The translations under genes were made by a program, and so were the position numbers. Below the pieces are notes generated by a model. It worked only from the letters and a program-made list of their open reading frames with translations. It did not search any database and was not told the DNA's origin. A stretch of DNA of 64,000 bases from Fennellomyces sp. T-0311 (Eukaryota; Mucoromycota; Mucoromycetes; Mucorales; Lichtheimiaceae): positions 62,001 through 126,000 of the forward strand of contig JALLLT010000015.1 of assembly GCA_025266875.1 (NCBI GenBank), read 5' to 3'. Positions within the stretch are counted from its first letter, which is position 1, and each line of letters opens with the position of its first letter. Of this stretch, positions 1-11,709 are shown piece by piece.

Positions 1-1517
1 GCATCCTCGTATGCGCTCATGTCGTCACCGAATCACTCACCAAACTCGTCCATGATTCTGCCGGCGCCGGCGCTCACAGAATCGCTTACGAACGAACTCA
101 CAGCGGATATGGCCGATATCTACCAGCAAGCCGCGGCGCTCGGATCTGCTTCGGCTCGTTCGTCGTCGTCGTCTGTAGCAGAGGACTCGCTGACTCAGTC
201 ACCCATGATGGTTAACACACCACCCCAGCAACATCAGCAACAGAGCACTGAATCGTCGCGACAGACACTGAAATATAGAATTCTGACAATTCATTTGGAA
301 AAGGAGCGAGAAGGAATGGAATGGGCTGTGCCTATTGCAAATGGATGGAAGTCAGATCTGGATATTGACGTGACCAGTGCATATCACTTGGGTGGATGGT
401 TTGAAACGCGTATGGCGGATTATCAGGTATGTTTCGGGATCAAGGGATTCATTTTTAGAAGCAAATAACTGATGGCGCTTGGGTCATAGAACGCTTTTCG
501 TTATTATACGTCTGCAGCAGAACGAGGTCACACGGCGTCGATGATGAAGGTGGCTGCACTTTACGAGGCAAGTTTGTTGTCGCGTTGGCATGACAGTAAA
601 CAATAGATTAATTGTTATAATTATAGATTGATAGCCAACCTGCAGAAGGCAAAGGGCCCGCCCTGTATGAAAAAGATCCAAAGAAGGCATTTGAATGGTA
701 CAAACGAGCAGCAGACGCAGTGATTGAGTCACCCGGAACCAGCAGCAGCAGCGGACCGGATCCATTGGGCTGCTTTATTGTCGGTAATATGTACGGAGCC
801 GGATCACCTGAAGCCGGTGTGGACAAGGATTATGAGCTAGCGCTGTTGTACTTCAACCGAGCCATGAACATAACTGCGCCCCGCATCGATGTGGACTTTG
901 GCATCCTGGATCAGGAAGATGCAGAAATCCCCAAGAGTATGTTGCGGAACCATGGACCTCACAGCGCAGACGAGCGTTCGTTCACTGGCTCGGCTTTCCA
1001 GACTGGATTGATCTATCTGTACGGATCCCAACCCGACGGCGAGGCCGTTCGTTCAACGACACATGTGGAAGTAGATCCAAAGAAGGCAATCCGATACTGG
1101 AAGGAGGCATCAATTCTTGGCCATGCGCAGGCGTCCTATAACCTTGGCATTATTTTTGCCAACGGCATGGGCGTAGAGCAGGATCTGTTCCAGGCAGGCA
1201 AATGGTTTGGCCGTGCGATTAAACTAGACACAACGGGCAAGCTTGTCGTTCCGGATGAAGTCAAGGTTGTCGAATGGGATGCTCGGAAGGAAGACAAGTC
1301 CGAAAGAACGACGGAGCAGGCGCAGCAGCAACAGCAAGCACCACAGCAACGTGCTCGTAAGGAGAAGAAGGGCCGGAAGAGACGAAGCAAGCGTAGTCGC
1401 GCGTCGCAAAACGACGATGACGGAACTCTTGGAGCTATTGTAGCATTAGGCACTGCTGCCGCGGTAGTCGGCATTGTGTATTGGCTGTATAATCGATCAT
1501 TCAAGAAAATCGACTGA
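1..1517 (+). CDS. Sel1-like repeat protein with C-terminal membrane anchor (5' partial)
   Basis: Exons <1-426, 490-567 and 627-1517 join in phase 0. The frame is open to the left edge, so the true start may lie outside; the first internal ATG is at 19. The N-terminus is low-complexity and Ser/Gln-rich. Several Sel1/TPR-like units follow, recognisable by the A..YY..AAE.GH..A and KKA..Y...A pattern (for example YYTSAAERGHTASM in exon 2 and ASILGHAQASYNLG near 1110). A basic Gln/Lys/Arg-rich stretch precedes a single hydrophobic segment of about 20 residues near the C-terminus, so a tail-anchored topology is likely. Sel1 repeats are protein-interaction scaffolds; Hrd3 and Chs4 are known family members, but I cannot assign this one to either. 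The second intron uses a GC donor (GCAAGT). No function is claimed beyond scaffold. Confidence 0.85.
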
Positions 1518-1637
1518 TTTCTGTACTACCCTCACTCGACTTTCATACTCACACACACATCACATAAATGCTTTCTTTTTTTACTCTCGCCAAGTTTTGC
1601 CTTTCTTCCCCGCTTTCTTTTTTTTTGCCCTTTTGAT

Positions 1638-3226
1638 ATGGACTCGCTTGACAGTGCCCAGCCAAACGTTATGCTGGCTCTGGGCCCGCCGGAACAACGC
1701 CAGCAAAAGGCTCCTGCCATCGCCAGCCACGACGAGCAGCAAAAAACACGTTGGACGTGTCACAAGACGGTGCTGGCAAAACACTCTCCATATTTTGCGG
1801 CAATGTTTGATGGCGAGTTTTGCGAGTCAGGTGCGAGCATTGTATTCCTGCCACCTGGTGTGTTTACGGCGATAGGATTGGACAGTGTACTGCATTACAT
1901 GTACACAAACGAAGTTGTTTTGAACGTCAACGGCTCACCCAATGAAACTTACGCCAAGGTCCAGCAGCTCCAGGATATGTATTCGGCTGCGGACTATCTC
2001 GGCATGACCGGGCTTAAACAAACCGTTACTAGGCGCTTAAGCGAATGTGCTCACCAGTGGACATGCTACTGCAGCGAGTGCCGCGATGCTGTCACGCAAC
2101 TGTTCCCATATAGCTACTCGCGTGCAGTGAGCCATGATGACGAACAGATGGCCGTTATTAGCGAGAAAACACTGATCGTGTTGACACAAGAGCCAGACAA
2201 GGCGCTGCATACCTATTGGACCAGCCGTGGGCTCGCGGACATGATCACCGTCGCACAACCAGACGTCGGCTCATACCTGAACCAGCAAATCATCGGTCGC
2301 ATCAGTCGCTTCAATGCCATTGAAACGCTGCATGCATGTTTCCTTGCAAATAAGACCTTGGCACCCACGCCGTCCGACGAGTATCGTCCACTCAAAAGCA
2401 CCGTCGCTGCTGCGCAGGCGCGTTCCACCGAAATTATTGCACATTACTTTGACTTTTATTGCTCACAATACCCGACGTTATTATCGTGTATCGATGGCAT
2501 TACGTATTCATTTGACTTCTTGGAGTTTCTCCTGCAACAGACGCTGCAAGATAACATGCGACCTCACAATGCACCCACGATGTATCAAGGCATTGTCCGC
2601 GACCTGATGTGCCGTCATGCCGTGCAGCACTGTGCTCAAGTGAAACTTATCCTGACGGATGCCCGTAGTACAGTTTTACGATACATTATGCATCGACTAG
2701 ACCAAGTTACAAAGTGTGGTGCTTTTGACCGGTTGGACAAGAATGTCCTGGTCAAATTGGCAGAAGGTAACAAACACGTGCCACTTGCGCAAAGTTTTTT
2801 TTTGTTTACTGATAATCATTACCGGTTTTTTTTTTGTTAGACACAATGATGCCCCCAAAGGCCTTCGCAACTATTCAATCACGACGCCCTTCGGGAACAG
2901 GCTCAGGCTTAAAGCGGTCTTCCACGGCAGAGTTCCGTACGTCAGCTGCCACAATTTCTTCGTCAGACGATACTGGTCACCTGAGAAAATTGTTCCATTG
3001 GTTCACGTCTATTACCAAATTATCATCAGAGGATCAAAAACAGCAAGCGCATGTCACGTCAAAGAAATCCAAACTGGCCCCCGTCAACAACAACACTGCC
3101 CCGGAAGAAAATAGTAGCAGCACTGATGGCTCCTCGTCTGCTGCCAAGAAATTGAAGCATGGGTTAAAATCGCCCATTGGCAAGAGGCGAATTTTACTCG
3201 TTCGTCGACCGCTTACCTCTCCTTAA
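1638..3226 (+). CDS. BTB/POZ domain protein
   Basis: Two exons, 1638-2766 and 2841-3226, give 504 residues; the 74-nt intron ends in a long T run before TAG. The BTB core is visible around residues 35-115: a WTCHKTVLAKHSPYFAAMF motif (HK.VL...S.YF..MF) followed by a LHYMYTNEV helix-strand block and a second helix region (DMYSAADYLGM). The remainder is helical and Cys/His-containing, resembling the extended C-terminal halves of fungal BTB proteins. The C-terminal exon is basic and Ser-rich, rich in Lys pairs, so nuclear localisation is plausible. BTB proteins dimerise and often serve as CUL3 adaptors; no Kelch, MATH or zinc-finger domain is visible. It sits 120 nt downstream of the Sel1 gene on the same strand; the ATG follows a pyrimidine-rich leader. 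Confidence 0.85.
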
Positions 3227-3969
3227 CAACACACCCCTTGGACTGTATATACGCTTGATTACATCTCTTTGTAGATTCTGCTAGTTCTAATATTATTTGG
3301 AGTTCTTTATTTTGTTACTATTAAAATATATCCCACCCTCAGCTATATCATTATCACTCTGCATATGCATCGTGCTCCTGTGGTTTATCGCCTCCTCTTG
3401 GTTTCGATATACAATTCATGCATGCTAAATTTACATACATGATTGCTATTGTTGTCTATCCTCTGATCATTGCATATTCTCCTTGCCGATAGGTTAAAAT
3501 AGGCACGGTTCCTTTTTATGATGGTCGATATGATCAGCGACGGATAAAAGGTTCTTTTTGCCATAATCGGTACATGAGCATTTTGTGTAATGAAAAAATT
3601 GGCCGTCAGCTCGGTCTCCAGTAGTACACATCTAGCTTATTTACCAGGGGTTTTCATATTAGATATTACTTCATCCTAAATCCCATTTATGGTTTTTTCC
3701 GATTGTTTGTATTCTCTATAACGCAATTTAATCCTTTCAAAGCTATGACAACCTTTAAAGGTAAATAAAAAAATGCATTTAGCAAAGTTTTACACAGAGA
3801 AAATCTTCGATTCCGTTTGTCATCAAAAACCAATCCCGCCCAGTCAAGCTTTCATGTCCACTCATTTGTGCACGGTCTCACCGCGCTCCGCACACTGATA
3901 CGTAATACAACAGTTGATCTCCCAGTGTCGATTTTCTGGTAAATAATGTCATGTATGTTCGACATTATG

Positions 3970-4496
3970 TCATGTTGAGAATATATCATGTTCCTTTTCT
4001 AGTGAATTGGATACCAATGCTGACGATACTTTGTTTCGAGATATTTCTGCACATCCATAACAAACGATGTGGAAGAACTTGCTCCTAATTACACGGTTGT
4101 GTGTATATATCAAATAATTATCGTCACCTATGGTTACGTAAAGATCAACCACTACGTCAATACGGCGGACATCTTTGATGGGTACTGTCAGCACTTCCCC
4201 CGAGATGCTGAAACGGAACATAAGGGTTGAAACACTCGGAACAATTATTCTGGGGAAAAACCAAACGAAATGAGTTAATGGTGGCTAATTGATGTGGAGA
4301 AAGGATGGCTGTATGAAACTGAGAAAACAACCATCTTTAGACGAGAAACCACTAAGGTTTCTTTTTGCGTTATAGTTATGTCAATAATAATTAAGATTAG
4401 CGCTTTAGCCCAGAAAAAATAGTCGGTAGCAATTCGTTTGCGAGAAAATCCTGTGCAAAAGTCTATGAGCTTCATCACAATTAACCAAAGAGGCAA
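3970..4496 (-). pseudogene. Orphan exon pair A (unknown protein, possibly decayed gene)
   Basis: On the minus strand an exon-like segment runs from about 4240 down to a stop at 3970, preceded by a pyrimidine tract and CAG (TTTTTCCCCAG). It encodes about 90 residues with alternating hydrophobic positions suggesting beta strands (VPIKDVRRIDVVVDLYVTIG). Upstream at 4496-4275 is a second open segment with one hydrophobic stretch (AKALILIIIDITI). I could not join the two in frame with a convincing donor. The C-terminal part aligns position by position with the segment at 4825-5163, and the flanking DNA is also repeated, so these are duplicated relatives. Function unknown; either a lineage-specific gene or a relic. 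Confidence 0.35.
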
Positions 4497-4824
4497 TACC
4501 AGATTAAGGATAGCGCAGTATCTTCATACGTATTACTTACCCTAATTCCTGACATCCCATTTATGGTCTTTTTAGGGTATTTGCTTATTTCCTTTTGTTT
4601 CATTTAATGCCCGTAAAAGCAAGTTTGACTATTATAGGTAAACAGTTAGTTCACAATGATAGCGGCATTGCCCGAGGAGAGTACACGGAGGTCAACTCGC
4701 ACTAACTAAGATAGTCTATGCGTCCATGGTTGGTCGTAAATAATATCCCTCCAACGCTTCTTTCACATGCATGATCCGTCAAAACTATTGGGTGTTGGAT
4801 ATATACTAGTGTTCAGATCAATTA

Positions 4825-5163
4825 TTATCTTGCTTCACATCTTCCGCCTAATTTGTATGAGGCTTCCAAATGCACATCCACTGCGTAATCGTTATTTTCT
4901 AACTGAATCAATAAAGTACCAATTACTTTGAAGTGGTGTATGACATCAATGACAAATATGACTTGCTCATCATTTATTCCATAGCAGACGGGAATGTAAA
5001 CGCTTACTTTACTAACCTTTATTGCTATGTGAGTAAGATAAAGATGTAATGGTGACATGTTCTTTCTGAAAGCAAAAGTTCCCAGCATTAACTTTTGCGT
5101 TTTTGACTCCCACACATGCGAAAATAACCGGGTAATAAATAAAGTATTAGTCCGGGAATGCAT
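4825..5163 (-). pseudogene. Orphan exon B, diverged duplicate of A
   Basis: An open minus-strand segment of 112 codons with the same beta-like pattern as segment A (ISIKVSKVSVYIPVCYG-type alternation, then VIFVIDVIHHFKVIG). The match to A is weak but collinear over about 70 residues and is supported by the repeated flanking DNA. No start context or splice partner was convincing. No known domain recognised. Confidence 0.3.
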
Positions 5164-7156
5164 TTTTATTTAATAAAAACAACTTTGGTATAACATACAT
5201 GGTGATGATTTACCGACCTTCTTAAAGAGCATGTATAAATGTAATTTATCTTACTGAAATGCTATCACATCAGCAATTATGATAGTTACTTAGTTACGTA
5301 AATACGACGATAACAAACTTTTGATAAAGTTCGTATGGGCATACGTATAGTGGGGGTCGGAATCATTGTGCTAAAGGAACGACGTTATGGATCATGAACG
5401 TTTTGACACTCATAGTGTCAATTACTTCCATATAAGACATGCGCCGAGCTGACATTAATCATTCCGTATGCGTATTGATTCGGCGGGTTCGTAATCTGCT
5501 CAGAAGTAGATAATTTCAAGCACAAAGTTTGACTTCCATTATTCAGATTCTTATGCTTGGTACGTCTAAAGCTTATCGTAATAGTTAAAAACGTCACCGC
5601 CAATGACATACATGCCGGGTTTTTAACAGATTAAGACGCATAATTATGTACTTCTGGTGCTTAATCCAGCGTATAACAGAATAAATATACGGAGCACACA
5701 AATACGTATGTTAAGTTCTAGCTTTCTACATCGTGATGTATCCCAAAAGGGCGTTATCTTTCTCTTCTAGCGCTTATTTTTTCGCATGTGCCGTCGATCA
5801 AAGGGAGTACAAGGCAGGGACCGATGCATAACTGATATTTTCCACCCACGGAAATGGTCGCTTGAAATGATTGGCATATTCTAGGCAAACTCTCTTTTGC
5901 GTACGTCGAAGAAAAAGGTTTCCGAATTTTTTTATCCGGAGGTAATATGACTGATATAGTAATATATTGGGAGCAGGGAGACAGACGAAGAATAACAAAT
6001 GCATGTCAGTACATACTCGTGCATGCCGCCACCAACCGGGAGCAAGTCATGCAACATACTTTAACACCCTCATGACTTTACAGGAATATACTCTGATTCT
6101 GCTTCCTGTTATTAATGCATGCCCGCCGCAAACAGATCGTTGTAAAGCATTATTGTCGGTACTTACATATATGAGGCCTATACTTTGTGAAATTCCAAAC
6201 ACGTGTTCAAAACTGACGACACCTATTTACTATATCGACTTTAGATCACTTCGCATAAAGCAAGTCATGTCAATAAACTGACCTTATCGCATTCCCGGAA
6301 CAGATGTGTAGACCCCGTTTTTTACTGAAAAGTGACTAAAGTGCTTTGGCAGGTCCAGTAGTTGATATAAGGCTGAAACACGTGATTGGCTTGCTAGTCG
6401 TCTGGCTAAGGCTATTTTTCTATCTTGGGGATTGGTAGTATATTTCAATACCAATCGTACTACTGCAGTATATGCTCATCGGCCTTTCGGGGGTGCAGGG
6501 ATCAGTACGATTAAAGATCCCGGGCAATAACTCTAGGTGGCACAGCTCATGTGGTTTGAGTATACCTACTTCCATCAAAAGATAATGGCCGCTCCATTAA
6601 TCATAAGGAATATGTACACAGCCATTTTAGCCCTTTTAAATTATAGTAAAACAACAGAAAACCAAAATGCAACTAATGCAAGAGTGGCATAATAGAAAGC
6701 GTTTTCTGCTTCTTCGATGATCGTCAGCCTCAAAATACTCCTTGAAAAGATGTGCACTGCTTTGAGTCTTTAGCAAGATGAACGGTGATGAATAATAAAG
6801 ACGTAACGTACTCTTCGTTTCTGACACATGTTTGGAATGATTCTGGAGAATGTTTGCTTTTATGACATACAATTTCTGACTGATGCAGTAAGTTTAGTAA
6901 AATCAGAAGCAGATGCTGTCACGTACATATCGTAAGGGCTTACCCCAGCGATATGCATCTCCTATTACAGCTACACATACATAAGCACCATCGCTTTCCT
7001 TTTGCATTACATTTCGTTTGCATCCATGCGCTACTAAAATTACATTGCATAAAACCATGCAAAGCCCGCCGTACGTCACTGGTATCTCTTTTAGTGTGTA
7101 TTTTGACCGATTACTTGCTTTTTTCTCTTTCTAATACAATACGGCAGTGTCATAAC

Positions 7157-7955
7157 ATGAAGCTTCTAAATATTCTAGCATGCCTGTTAGCCACTGTTGC
7201 TTTGATTCTCCAAATCATTGCCCTATGCGGTAATCTTCCTGGATTACATTCCGTTTATTTTGTCCGGGTCGATGCATACGTTTCCAGCTCGCTTCTTGAT
7301 CGGATACGGCATAATATATTCGGCATACCTGACTCTCTTACTTTCGCGGCGTTCGTTATCTGTCAAACATTCAAGGATGATTATGCTCGAACCGTGTGTA
7401 CAAATCCTGGGCTAGGCTATCGCTTTGGTAACAATAATATGAGATGAAAAATTTCTTTATAGAGCTATGTACTAAAGGAACCAATTGCTTAAAAAAATAG
7501 ACGCTGGAGGATTACTGGGTGTTCTGGAAGATGCTATTCCAGAAGAGCTTCATACGACACTTTCTGTAGCGCAGGGTGGGATTTTGATCCCATCAGTGTG
7601 TCTTGCCTTTACAGTGACTTTGTGGTGTGTGGTTCGGCTTTGCATCCACAATGATCGGCTCGTATGTTGTCTGATTATACTTGGGATACTTGCCCTGATA
7701 TTTGCATTAGCATCACTGGCCGTACAAGTTGTAGGCTATCATGCAGTACGAGATGCGCTAAGCAAAGCGCAAGATCAGATTCCAGGGCAGACAGTGCAAC
7801 TCGTTTCTCAATTGGGACCATCCATTTGGCTGACGGTTGGAGCAATAGTCGCATTGGTCATCGTGGTGATTATTTTTGCAGTGCAGGGTGTGGTACTGCG
7901 TCGACGGAGACGGAATTGGCAACAGGAAGAGCGGATCGAGATGAGCCATGTGTAG
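7157..7955 (+). CDS. Sur7/PalI-like four-TM plasma membrane protein
   Basis: Two exons, 7157-7427 and 7501-7955, give 241 residues in frame; the first plausible acceptor that restores frame is the TAG ending at 7500. Layout is a signal-anchor-like TM1 (residues about 5-25), a long extracellular loop with FGIPDS and paired Cys, then three TM segments in the second half (around LIPSVCLAFTVTLWCVV, LVCCLIILGILALIFALASL and LTVGAIVALVIVVIIFAVQG) and a short basic cytoplasmic tail. This is the topology of the fungal SUR7/PalI family, which marks eisosomes (Sur7) or works in pH sensing (PalI/Rim9); the sequence does not decide between them. The Opy2-like gene follows 235 nt downstream on the same strand. 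Confidence 0.75.
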
Positions 7956-8190
7956 GATGTCCCGCTTTAGCCTTGTTGCCATTGCTACCATGTTTGTGTA
8001 ACATAAGCGTTGACATCCTCCGAACGTCTAGACTTTTTGTGCGCCGGTCCATTGATAATGATGTTATTTTACCAATGTTTAATGTTTCTTACTCTTCCTC
8101 TTATTCTCGTTCTGTGTTCACTCTACTCCCCCGACCCCATTCCAGTCCTTTTTTAATGACAATCTCGTCCTTATAATATAGCCGTCTTCA

Positions 8191-9713
8191 ATGAAGCATT
8201 TCAAAATTACCTCATTACCACTCCTGTTACTGCTTGTTGTTCTTTTGTCTGTTTTAGGAGCAGCACAATCAGGCAAGATATATTTTGTATAAAATACTTT
8301 ATGTTTTCTGTAACTAAATATATTGTATCTAGATTGCAGGCCGGATTCCTGTCAAGCCAGATGTGATGGTGGCTGCAAGACTAACCAAGTATGCACTTTG
8401 GGAACAATGACCGAGTGTGGGTCATGTCCCGCATCCAAATGTGTGGATCGATCCGTGTTAGGACTTCCTCCACAGGCATCAGCTTCAACAGCGGCTGGGA
8501 GTGGCGAAAGTCAGGATAAAGCCGCCGATAATGATAGCGGCGGTGGCAGCGATAAAGGTGCACTCATTGGTGGATTGGTTGGTGGTCTCGTAGGCGGTTT
8601 GCTCTTGTTTGCAGGCATTGGTTGCTGGCTTGCGCGACATTACAAGGGCAATGTGTCCAACCTACTTCCATTCACGCAACAGCAGCAATTGAACGAGAAG
8701 AACCAACCGGTAAGTTACTATATAGTATGATTTGCTCGTGATGGTAATTGATCCCCCATTATTTATATTGGTAGGCAAACAATAACCGCGAAATTACCTC
8801 TGGCGTGATTCCAGTAACCTATATTCCGCCGTCACCTGAAGACCCGCAACCGCCACAAGCAGCTGCTGCAACATTGGGAACAGCCGCCACCGCTTCCAGC
8901 AGTAACGATGACAACGACAAACGCAGCTCAAAGTACCTCAGCGCCCATTACGATAGTGATGGGGACGATACTGTGGACACACGCAATTCCATGGCGTCCA
9001 CAATAAGTAACCAGCCTGTAACACCATCCAAAACAACTTATGCTGTGCAAGTCCAACGCGCTCGACCTCAAATCATGCGTGTCAATCAGGTGCGAGTTAG
9101 CCAGGATGAGCCAGGCGCTTTTGGCGGCGGATTGAGTCGAAGTGGTTCAGTACGCACCATCCTTACGCGAGACGATGGCAGCGAAGCGAGTAGTGTCGTG
9201 CATCTCTCACGGTCCAACACTGCCCCAGCCCGGCGTTTCCTCACCAAATCCCCACGGCAAATGCCGCAGAGATCTCCCATGCAGCAGCGCCCAACCACCA
9301 TTATCAACACCGACCCAGATCTGTTAGAAGCGACGCTGAACAAGAACCACAACAATGCGGTTAATAGAGGAAGCCCACGATCTGCAGACGACCCATTCCA
9401 CGACCGACATAGCGTGCTCATCGGAGCAATGCCCGCGGTCCCTGACCATGTAATCAATGATACCACTGCCCAAACGGGCGAACGCCATCATTCAAACGCA
9501 ACGACGATTGATAGCAAAATAATTGGCGACGGCGAAATTACTATCTATTGGAACAATGCTCACGACGAAGAGCAAAACTCGCAGCAGGGTGCTTCGAGTA
9601 GAAGATTATCTGGTTCACTACAGCCGTCATCATCGACTTCTGCTGTCGTTACTCCTTCACACACGCCTCCACCACCACCCCCGTCTCGCCCCGTATCCTC
9701 GCAACATCCATAA
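8191..9713 (+). CDS. Opy2-like membrane anchor protein (HOG pathway)
   Basis: Exons 8191-8272, 8333-8709 and 8775-9713 give 465 residues; intron 1 is a GC..AG intron (GCAAGA donor) that keeps the frame. The order is signal peptide (about 26 residues), a small Cys-rich extracellular module (CRPDSCQARCDGGC and a following TECGSCPASKC), a Gly/Ser linker, one TM segment with GG repeats (GALIGGLVGGLVGGLLLF), and a long low-complexity cytoplasmic tail ending in poly-Pro. The Cys-rich module next to a TM helix matches the Opy2 family. In yeast Opy2 anchors Ste50/Ste11 at the plasma membrane for osmostress signalling. The tail contains VIPVTYIPPSPED near its start, a candidate Ste50-binding segment (inference). 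An N-terminal-only similarity leaves some doubt. Confidence 0.7.
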
Positions 9714-10127
9714 TAGTAACGTCGTAGAGCCGAACATCCAATTTATATCTGTACTACTAGCTTTGTAAAACTTTATTTGCATTTCCCTCCTCGGTCTATA
9801 TAAAGAACCGAAAGCGTTCATGTTTTTTTCTCCATAGAATGACATGCAGTGCGCTGTAAACAAAATGTACCATTGAAAGCCCCGTTTAGTGACGTGGCCA
9901 GCTTGCGGGCTTCATGTCTGACCATATTTTCGTCAAGTCAGCTTCTTCCGCGATAAAATTCTTTTCTACCCTATACCGATGGACAACTGGTCGGTGGCGA
10001 TCCCACCCTTGCCCATTCCAAAGTAACAATAAAGCCATATCCCAGCCATTCCCTTCCAACTAATGGCAATTGGTCTAGAAAACCAAGCGTTCTGGGTTCC
10101 TTAGATAATCATCAACGGCGTGATCGC
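9714..10127. other. Intergenic, nothing assigned
   Basis: About 410 nt between the Opy2-like and PHD genes. It should hold the 3' end of the former and the promoter of the latter. A TATA-like TATATAAAG lies near 9798. Otherwise nothing seen. Confidence 0.5.
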
Positions 10128-11351
10128 ATGAGCGCAGCACGGTGTCGCGTTCAACGAAATGAAACTGAAAACCATCGTCCTTTAGCTGGTGGCAAGACTG
10201 TCCCTGGCAAACGCAAAAAGAAACAAATGTCTACTGAACAGCTGCGGCTACTAAGTCGGCGGATCGATCCGACAGAACCATCGAAGCCAGCATTGCCGAT
10301 CTTGTACAAGCCTTCACCCAGGAAGCGCTTGCGGGTTCAGCCTGACAATACTGAGGTCCCAGCAACCACTTTTTCCAAGCCAACCTGTACACAGCTCTAT
10401 CAAACATGCTTTGATATATGGCCAGGGGCACCTTCGCTAGGTGACATGACCCATGACAAGGTCAAGGATCTAAGTGAACTCTTGAAAGTGCGACTGTCGC
10501 AAGCAAAGTACAGACTGCTTGCCACCCTGGAGGCGCAAGGGTGTGCTGATCCGTTGTATGAGCAGCTGAAAAACACTGATGACGGCTACTGGCCGACCGG
10601 CTTCATTGGCAAGAAGCGCAAGATCAGACTGTCTAAAAAGTGCAACCAGTCGCCGTACGGAGTCACCGTAGGGAACGGCATCAATTTGAATCGTGTGAAG
10701 CGAGTGGTCAAACCACCCCCTCCTCCACCGCCACCAGCCAAGCAAAAACGGAAGCCCACGTCGGATCCTGCATTGGCTGCAGTGACGCTACAAGACGGTA
10801 ATGTATGCTGTAATTTAAAGAGTTCTCTTGCTTATTTGTGTACAGGCTCGCGCGCATATGTTTGCAAGGACTGCAATAAAAAGTATAAAAACCGAAACGG
10901 GCTGGTGTACCATCGCGATCGGTGCAAGCAACGCAAACCCGACAAGGCAATCAACTGTGCATGCGGAGAGAAACATCAGGGGCAGAAGCTGGTGCAATGT
11001 GAGGCCTGCCACCTGTGGTCCCATCTGGAGTGTATTGGCATGGATGAAGCCGAGTTAAACAATGAAGGGCCATTCCACTGTGTAACATGCTTGATACCAG
11101 CGGAAAAATACAATGCCGAACCTTGTGACACATTGATGCAGGGTCCGATCTGGGAAGATTTTTCGTTGTCACCCTCTTCTTGGACTGCTGCCACCCCTTC
11201 GCTCTATCGTGGTGACATGGGCTTGCTGACCCCAGCCACTACGGTTATCAACACCCCTTCGCCAATTCCACATTCCGATTCAACCTGGTTTGAGTTTGCC
11301 AACTTTGATACTGATTTCACCTTTGAAGATTCCCAAAGCAACACCCAATAA
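10128..11351 (+). CDS. PHD-finger protein with a C2HC-type zinc finger
   Basis: One open frame of 407 codons. A probable 48-nt intron at 10798-10845 (GTAATG..TACAG) is a multiple of three, so the frame stays open whether or not it is removed; removal gives 391 residues and deletes a segment rich in Cys/Asn/Leu. The N-terminus is basic (KRKKK) and a poly-Pro run lies before the fingers. After the putative intron comes a C2HC-like finger (YVCKDCNKKYKNRNGLVYHR..C) and then a PHD finger with ligands CAC, CEAC, HLEC and FHCVTC. PHD fingers usually read histone H3 tails, so a nuclear chromatin role is likely. The C-terminus is acidic and Ser/Thr/Pro-rich, like an activation region. The exact family is not identified. 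Confidence 0.85.
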   Translation: MSAARCRVQRNETENHRPLAGGKTVPGKRKKKQMSTEQLRLLSRRIDPTEPSKPALPILYKPSPRKRLRVQPDNTEVPATTFSKPTCTQLYQTCFDIWPGAPSLGDMTHDKVKDLSELLKVRLSQAKYRLLATLEAQGCADPLYEQLKNTDDGYWPTGFIGKKRKIRLSKKCNQSPYGVTVGNGINLNRVKRVVKPPPPPPPPAKQKRKPTSDPALAAVTLQDGNVCCNLKSSLAYLCTGSRAYVCKDCNKKYKNRNGLVYHRDRCKQRKPDKAINCACGEKHQGQKLVQCEACHLWSHLECIGMDEAELNNEGPFHCVTCLIPAEKYNAEPCDTLMQGPIWEDFSLSPSSWTAATPSLYRGDMGLLTPATTVINTPSPIPHSDSTWFEFANFDTDFTFEDSQSNTQ

Positions 11352-11709
11352 AGGACAGGTTATATCAAACTATGGTGCTGCTGTTTAGTCCATTCCTTGA
11401 TGCAATTGATGTGCTTATTATCGCGTTTGATAATGGTATATCGTAGTAGATAGCCAACTCGCAACGTCGTTCCTGGAAACTTGTCGCTAGGGAGCAGGTT
11501 GCCATGACACGTCACCACTTGCACCATACCAGATACGATCATTCGTACGTAGCACTGTGTTCTTAAAAACCCGTCGTGGTGCAAATTTACGTGGCTGCTT
11601 CCACCGTTGTTTATACAATAATAATAAACCTGTATTAAAACTTAAAACAAAGGATATTGTGGCTATAATATTTTCAGACCTTGACTGATTGGAAGATTTT
11701 GAAGATACG

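Larger units (their letters stand above)
3227..7156. other. AT-rich spacer with exon-like orphan fragments
   Basis: About 3.9 kb without a complete recognisable gene. Two minus-strand open segments (3970-4496 and 4825-5163, listed separately) look like coding exons. A shorter minus-strand open stretch at 5418-5609 and plus-strand stretches at 5967-6281 and 6953-7156 have no recognisable similarity. Diverged direct repeats link about 3651-3770 with 4521-4645 (shared CCCATTTATGGT core), suggesting an old tandem duplication of roughly 870 bp. No RNA gene seen. Confidence 0.5.
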
